Source: Bdellovibrionales bacterium (GTDB lineage: Bacteria; Pseudomonadota; Alphaproteobacteria; UBA9219). From it: a stretch of DNA of 64,000 nt. Below, one piece after another: positions 59,900-64,000 of the stretch (positions are counted from its first letter, which is position 1; each line of letters begins with the position of its first letter). The DNA is taken from contig JBAZRW010000005.1 of NCBI GenBank assembly GCA_041662785.1, positions 42,377-106,376 of the forward strand, written 5' to 3'. A model generated the notes under the pieces. It ran no database searches. It was not told the DNA's origin and saw nothing but the letters and a program-made list of their open reading frames with translations. Made by a program: the position numbers and the translations under genes.

Positions 59900-60672
59900 C
59901 CCAAGATTTCTTCATTGATCCCCCCACCGAATCTGAAACATCATCGCTTTTAGCGCACGCGATAGAGTTTCGTCGGCGGCTTGTGCTTTCCATGCTGGCC
60001 ATCCTTGTCGGCTTTATCGTGTGCTTTATTTTTGCACAGGAACTCTATGGTTTTCTTGTCAAACCTCTGGCCGATGTGACAGGCGGCGACGGCCACCGCA
60101 TGATCTATACAGGGCTGACGGAGGCCTTTATCACCTATATTCGGTTGGCGCTGTGGGGCGGGTTCATTCTGGCGATCCCCGTGATCGCCGCACAGGTGTG
60201 GCTCTACGTCGCGCCGGGCCTTTATGCGTCCGAGAAAAAGGCCTTTCTGCCCTTTCTAATCGCCACGCCGTTGCTCTTTTTCCTTGGCGCCGCCATGGCC
60301 TATTACATTGTCTTTCCCGTAGCTTGGAAGTTTTTCCTAAGCTTTGAGGTTATAGGCGGAGCAGGCTCTCTCCCCATCCAGATGGAGGCGAGGGTCAGCG
60401 AATACCTGTCGCTGGCCATGACCATCATCTTCGCCTTTGGCCTGTCGTTTGAGATGCCCGTCGCGCTCATCTTGCTGGCCCACGCAGGCCTTGTCAGCGC
60501 TGCCAAGTTGGCCAGCTTTCGCCGATTCGCCATTGTCCTCATCTTTGTGGCGGCGGCGGTTTTGACCCCACCGGATGTCTTTTCGCAAATCGCCTTAGCG
60601 CTGCCTATGCTGCTGCTTTACGAGATTTCGATCCTAGGCGCGAGGTGGGTTGAAAAAAACCGTGGAACCTAA
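59896..60672 (+). CDS. tatC: Twin-arginine translocase subunit TatC
   Basis: 258-residue polytopic receptor for folded Tat substrates. Motifs: ELRRRL-like HAIEFRRRLVLSMLAILVGF at the cytoplasmic N-terminus, TEAFITYIRLALWGGFILAI then PVIAAQVWLYVAPGLYASEK, and six membrane segments including FGLSFEMPVALILLAHAGLV. The C-terminus is short. It is coupled to tatB by ATGA. The serS gene follows after 69 bp with a small hairpin AACCTT-GGGT-AAGGTT (60677-60692). Confidence 0.95.
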   Translation: MTQDFFIDPPTESETSSLLAHAIEFRRRLVLSMLAILVGFIVCFIFAQELYGFLVKPLADVTGGDGHRMIYTGLTEAFITYIRLALWGGFILAIPVIAAQVWLYVAPGLYASEKKAFLPFLIATPLLFFLGAAMAYYIVFPVAWKFFLSFEVIGGAGSLPIQMEARVSEYLSLAMTIIFAFGLSFEMPVALILLAHAGLVSAAKLASFRRFAIVLIFVAAAVLTPPDVFSQIALALPMLLLYEISILGARWVEKNRGT

Positions 60673-60741
60673 AGGAAACCTTGGGTAAGGTTAGAGTCTA
60701 AGACACTAATCAACACCCTGTTTTTATTTTAGGACACGCCT

Positions 60742-62022
60742 ATGCACGACATTAAATGGATCCGCGAAGACCCCGCCGCTTTTGACGCCGCCCTTGCCCG
60801 TCGGAGCCTGCCTGCCGTCTCACCTCAAATTCTGAAACTGGACGGTGAGCGCCGCGCCGCACAAACCGCAACGCAGGAAGCACAAGCCAAACGCAACGAC
60901 CTTTCCAAGCAAGTCGGCGAGATCAAACGCACAGGCGGCAACGCCGATGGGCTGATGCAGGAAGTCGCCAGCCTGAAAGACCGCATGGCGGAATTAGAAG
61001 TGCAGGAAAAAGAAATCGGCGCACAATTGGACGGTATCCTGTCAAGCCTGCCTAACCGTCCTGCGCCCGAAACGCCTGATGGCAAAGATGAAAGCGCCAA
61101 TAAGGAAATCCGCCGCGTCGGCACGCCCGCAGGCCACAACGCGCCGCGCCAACATTTCGAACTCGGCGAAGCCTTAGGACAGATGGACTTCACAAATGCG
61201 GCCAAGCTTTCCGGCGCACGCTTTACGATCCTGTCAGGCGCTTTAGCAAAGCTGGAGCGCGCGATTGGCAACTTTATGCTGGATCTGCACACGGGCGAGT
61301 TTGGTTATACCGAAGTTTCGCCGCCCCTTATGGTGCGCGATGAAATCGCCTATGGCACGGCGCAGCTCCCCAAATTCGCGGACGATCTTTTCCGCACGAC
61401 CACGGGGCTATGGCTTATCCCCACCGCCGAAGTGCCTCTCACCAACCTTGTGAACGGCGACATTTTAGAGCCTGAGCAACTACCCCTGCGCGTCACCGCC
61501 CGCACGCCGTGCTTCCGTTCGGAAGCCGGATCAGCGGGTAAAGACACACGCGGCATGCTGCGCCAGCACCAGTTTTATAAGGTTGAGTTGGTCAGCATCA
61601 CGATGCCCGATCAATCAAAGGCCGAGCATGAACGCATGACGGAATGCGCGGAGACGGTTCTGAAACGGCTAGAGGTTCCTTTCCGCACCATCGTGCTTTG
61701 CACGGGCGATATGGGCTTTTCGGCGCAAAAAACCTATGACATCGAAGCGTGGCTTCCCGGACAAAACACCTACCGCGAAATCTCTAGCTGCTCGAACTGC
61801 GGCGATTTCCAAGCGCGGCGCATGAACGCTCGCTATCGCCCTACGGGTGAAAAAGGCACAGCCTTCGTCCATACGCTCAACGGCTCTGGCCTTGCCATCG
61901 GACGCTGCCTCATCGCGATCATGGAAAACTTCCAAAATCAGGACGGCTCCATCGCCATTCCCGCCACACTTCAGCCTTATATGGGCGGTATGGAAAAGAT
62001 TGAGGTCACAGCAAAAATATGA
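60742..62022 (+). CDS. serS: Seryl-tRNA synthetase
   Basis: Class II synthetase charging tRNA-Ser and tRNA-Sec. The N-terminal coiled-coil tRNA-binding arm occupies about residues 25-100. Class II motif 2 lies in FRSEAGSAGKDTRGMLRQHQ then FYKVELVSI. Motif 3 lies in GSGLAIGRCLIAIMENFQNQ, and the serine-site loop is EISSCSNCGDFQARRMNARY. The 426-residue length is normal. AGGA precedes the ATG. Its stop overlaps the LysM/M23 gene by 4 nt. In many alphaproteobacteria surE (and pcm) lie here, but they are absent. Confidence 0.97.
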   Translation: MHDIKWIREDPAAFDAALARRSLPAVSPQILKLDGERRAAQTATQEAQAKRNDLSKQVGEIKRTGGNADGLMQEVASLKDRMAELEVQEKEIGAQLDGILSSLPNRPAPETPDGKDESANKEIRRVGTPAGHNAPRQHFELGEALGQMDFTNAAKLSGARFTILSGALAKLERAIGNFMLDLHTGEFGYTEVSPPLMVRDEIAYGTAQLPKFADDLFRTTTGLWLIPTAEVPLTNLVNGDILEPEQLPLRVTARTPCFRSEAGSAGKDTRGMLRQHQFYKVELVSITMPDQSKAEHERMTECAETVLKRLEVPFRTIVLCTGDMGFSAQKTYDIEAWLPGQNTYREISSCSNCGDFQARRMNARYRPTGEKGTAFVHTLNGSGLAIGRCLIAIMENFQNQDGSIAIPATLQPYMGGMEKIEVTAKI

Positions 62023-62945
62023 TGAAGCCAGCAACCCTTATCGCCGTTCTATTTCTTTCGACCACATTGGCGGGCTGTACGGCTTCGCGCCCGCCCAGCT
62101 ACAACTTACCGGACTCAAATAGCCTTGTCGCAGGCGACACCTATACTGTCGGACGCAACGAAAATATCTATGCCATCGCGCAAAAAGAGGGCCTCAACAT
62201 GCGCGATATTATCGCGCTTAATGAGCTAAAGCCGCCCTTCGCTTTGCACATGGGGCAAACCCTCACGCTTTCTTCTAGAGATAAGTACGCCGCGCCTAGG
62301 CCTATGGCCGCCCCGCTGGATTACATCGACAAAGGCCCCATGGCTCCGTCCTCAACGGGCTTGGCAGGCACGATTGGCGTAACCGCCATACCGCTGGAAT
62401 CGATCTCTGAACCGCCGCCTGCCACTAAAGCTTTACCGCCAATCACGAACTACAACCAAACGCCTCAACCAATCGCGCAGGAAACGTCTTTAGCGCCTGA
62501 AAATGAAAGCTCCCCCGCTCCCATCGCGGCTGCGCCAGCGCCAGCCCCCTCTGCCGCCCTTACGGGAAAAACACCCTCTTTCGGCTGGCCAGTCCGCGGA
62601 ACCGTCATCTCGGCCTTTGGCTCCAAGGGCAAGGGCCTCGACAATGACGGCATCAACATTGCCGCGCCCAAAGGCTCGCCCGTTAAGGCCGCCGAGGGCG
62701 GCATCGTCGCCTATGCTGGCAATGAAATGAAGGGATTCGGCAATCTTGTTCTGATCCGGCATGAGGGCGGCTGGGTCACGGCCTATGCCCACCTTGAGCG
62801 CCTCGTCGTCGCCCGTGATGCGGTTGTGGCCAAAGGCGACATGATCGGGACAGTCGGCACGTCAGGCGGCGTTTCCTCGCCCCAACTGCACTTTGAAGCG
62901 CGGCAAGAAGGCAAGCCCGTCGACCCAGAACTCGTTATTAAATAA
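62019..62945 (+). CDS. NlpD-like LysM/M23 lipoprotein, degenerate LytM
   Basis: 308 residues. The signal peptide ends in a lipobox (LAGCTAS). A LysM domain follows at about 45-92 (YTVGRNENIYAIAQKEGLNM then HMGQTLTLSS). A Pro/Ala-rich linker leads to the M23/LytM fold (about 190-305). The zinc-site HxGxD motif reads NDGINIAAPKG and the HLHFE motif reads PQLHFEARQ, so two or more metal ligands are lost, as in NlpD and EnvC, which activate amidases. AYAHL keeps one histidine. Outer membrane/periplasm. Coupled to serS. Confidence 0.88.
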   Translation: MMKPATLIAVLFLSTTLAGCTASRPPSYNLPDSNSLVAGDTYTVGRNENIYAIAQKEGLNMRDIIALNELKPPFALHMGQTLTLSSRDKYAAPRPMAAPLDYIDKGPMAPSSTGLAGTIGVTAIPLESISEPPPATKALPPITNYNQTPQPIAQETSLAPENESSPAPIAAAPAPAPSAALTGKTPSFGWPVRGTVISAFGSKGKGLDNDGINIAAPKGSPVKAAEGGIVAYAGNEMKGFGNLVLIRHEGGWVTAYAHLERLVVARDAVVAKGDMIGTVGTSGGVSSPQLHFEARQEGKPVDPELVIK

Positions 62946-62946
62946 G

Positions 62947-62971
62947 AAAAAGGGGAAAATTTCCCCTTTTT
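62947..62971 (+). terminator. Rho-independent terminator after the nlpD-like gene
   Basis: AAAAAGGGGAAA followed by TTTCCCCTTTTT: a near-perfect A-G/C-T hairpin continuing into TCTTTTG, 1-2 bp after the stop. It ends the tatABC-serS-nlpD transcript. Confidence 0.85.
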
Positions 62972-63054
62972 CTTTTGCCCTTCACCCGCTATATGTGGGG
63001 GGCGGCTCGTTAGGCTGTTTGGTGATTCTTTCCTTGTTATGGAGCTAGATTCCG

Positions 63055-63747
63055 ATGGTATTAAAGATTTCCTCTTTTGCGCGTTTTTGTGCCCTTCTCC
63101 TTGTTGCCACCTTTATGGCGATGCCGTCCGCTATGGCACAAGAACCTGCCGCCAAAACAGCGCCAACCGAAGCAGCAGCGACTGAGCTTTCCCCCCAAGC
63201 CAAGTTCATTCAGTCCCTTGGCGACCGCGCCATCGCGATTTTGGCGAACAAAGCCTCCTCTCCTGAAGAACGCAACACCCAGTTCCGCAACATGCTGCGC
63301 GAGACGTTTGACCTGCCCACCATCGCCCGCTTCGTCCTTGGCCGCAACAGCTGGGCAACCGCCACGCCGGAACAGCAAAAAGAGTACATGGATCTGTTTG
63401 AAACTTTGGTTGTCAAAACCTATTCCGACCGCTTTGCCCTGTACACGGGCGAAGGCTTTAAAGTCCGTTCTTCCGTTCCAGAAGGCGACAAGGACGTTAT
63501 CGTCACCAGCGATATTACGCATCCTGATGGCTCGGCCCCCACCACCGTCACATGGCGTGTGCGCGAAAGAGACGGCAAGATGGGAATCCTTGACGTCGTG
63601 GTCGAAGGCGTGAGCATGAGCGTCACGCAACGCCAAGAGTATTCCTCAGTTATTCAGCGTAACGGCGGCGATATCAGCGCTTTGCTTGCCTTGATGCGCG
63701 AGCGCGTCGGAGCAGCAACACCCGCTAAAGAAGAAAAAAAGGGATAA
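63055..63747 (+). CDS. MlaC/Ttg2D-family phospholipid-binding protein
   Basis: 230-residue exported protein: a signal peptide (ALLLVATFMAMPSAMAQE) followed by the MlaC domain with QFRNMLRETFDLPTIARFVL, GRNSWATATPEQQKEYMDLF then ETLVVKTYSDRF, and WRVRERDGKMGILDVVVEGV. MlaC ferries phospholipids between the outer membrane and the Mla inner-membrane complex. HpnM (hopanoid transport) belongs to the same family and cannot be excluded. No mlaD/E/F is adjacent within the window. Confidence 0.88.
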   Translation: MVLKISSFARFCALLLVATFMAMPSAMAQEPAAKTAPTEAAATELSPQAKFIQSLGDRAIAILANKASSPEERNTQFRNMLRETFDLPTIARFVLGRNSWATATPEQQKEYMDLFETLVVKTYSDRFALYTGEGFKVRSSVPEGDKDVIVTSDITHPDGSAPTTVTWRVRERDGKMGILDVVVEGVSMSVTQRQEYSSVIQRNGGDISALLALMRERVGAATPAKEEKKG

Positions 63748-63780
63748 TAGAGAGAGATTAGAGTTTAGAGAGCAGAGCTC

Positions 63781-63807
63781 AGGGAAGCGTCCCCCTTTCT
63801 TTTTTTG
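63781..63807 (+). terminator. Possible terminator after the mlaC-like gene
   Basis: AGGGAAGCGTCCCCCTTTCT followed by TTTTTT: a short 4-5 bp stem with a T-rich tail, 34 bp after the stop. The stem is weak, so confidence is low. Confidence 0.35.
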
Positions 63808-63856
63808 CCACGGCTTAATCAAAGAAAAACCAATGGCGATGAAAGTGAATACGAGT

Positions 63857-64000
63857 TATACCAATCCCCCTATGAACTGACACGCAAAAACAACAAGAAA
63901 AACGGGATCCCCGCTTTCGCGGGGATGACGCTAAAGGGGAATATCGCTATAAAAACACCGTCATTCCCGCGAAAGCGGGAATCCCGTTTGTTTTTTCTCT
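63857..64000. repeat. MITE-like element, right end beyond the window
   Basis: The left end TTATACCAATCCCCCTATGA ACTGACACG matches that of the element at 51298. AACGGGATCCCCGCTTTCGC then GGGGATGACG, and CCGTCATTCCCGCGAAAGCG then GGAATCCCGTTTG, follow in the same order. The right terminal repeat would lie past base 64000. Confidence 0.8.

Overview
The window looks like a chromosomal piece of an alphaproteobacterium. The evidence is the gene order (a mur/fts cell-wall and division cluster; hom-glpX-recJ; tatA-tatB-tatC-serS), families common in that class (IalB-like, LdtR-like MarR, DUF1036, class I PHA synthase) and high-GC core genes broken by AT-richer accessory stretches. The order or genus cannot be fixed from the sequence. 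Pieces of a Dot/Icm-type (type IVB) secretion machine are present: two tandem DotB-like ATPases and a separate DotA/TraY-like membrane protein. No rRNA, tRNA, CRISPR array, transposase or integrase was recognised.

Layout. 1-11567: the dcw cluster murE(partial)-murF-mraY-ftsW-murG-murC-murB-ddl-ftsQ-ftsA, mostly with 4-nt overlaps, but without murD between mraY and ftsW and without ftsZ after ftsA. 11737-13988: a membrane acyltransferase and a Fic protein in AT-richer DNA. 14118-19398 (minus): lipoprotein-hom-glpX, then an asparaginase-like stub, then recJ. 19488-21323: PHA synthase. 21451-22561: two tiny secreted or membrane genes, a structured RNA candidate resembling phage C4 antisense RNA, and palindromic repeats. 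22562-27587: gamma carbonic anhydrase, a frameshifted recO, parC and rlmN. 27633-32957 (minus): hisS, a divergent bifunctional PBP and an IalB-like protein. 33091-36227: pyrC followed by the two DotB-like ATPases. 36250-38968: an AT-rich islet with two unknown genes and an XRE regulator overlapping an EgtD-like methyltransferase. 38985-44347: a TPR lipoprotein, an LdtR-like regulator, miaB, an ankyrin-like protein, an acyltransferase and a DUF1036 protein. 44470-50246 (plus): a full-length aconitase homologue that has lost its catalytic and iron-sulfur motifs, a stand-alone ClpA/B-type AAA+ ATPase, an oxidoreductase and a glycosyltransferase. 50319-55806: small unknown genes, xseA, purD and a flavoprotein flanked by a duplicated purD 3' end. 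55831-59325 (minus): dotA-miaA. 59473-63747 (plus): tatABC, serS, an NlpD-like factor and an MlaC-like protein.

How the genes work together. The largest functional block builds and remodels the envelope: peptidoglycan precursors (mur, ddl, mraY), septal synthesis (ftsW/Q/A), a bifunctional PBP, a degenerate LytM factor that probably activates amidases, MlaC-like lipid transport, an L,D-transpeptidase-type regulator and Tat export. Core tRNA and translation maturation genes (miaA, miaB, rlmN, hisS, serS) and DNA repair genes (recJ, recO, xseA, parC) fill the rest. Accessory genes sit at the edges of these blocks, often beside a recurring palindromic repeat. Several repeat copies come as inverted pairs with their own terminal inverted repeats, like a MITE.

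The most unusual items are the aconitase pseudoenzyme and its AAA+ neighbour, the XRE/EgtD-like pair, the split T4BSS genes with paired DotB ATPases, and the C4-like RNA with no recognisable prophage around it. All product calls rest on motifs read by eye. No database search was run.
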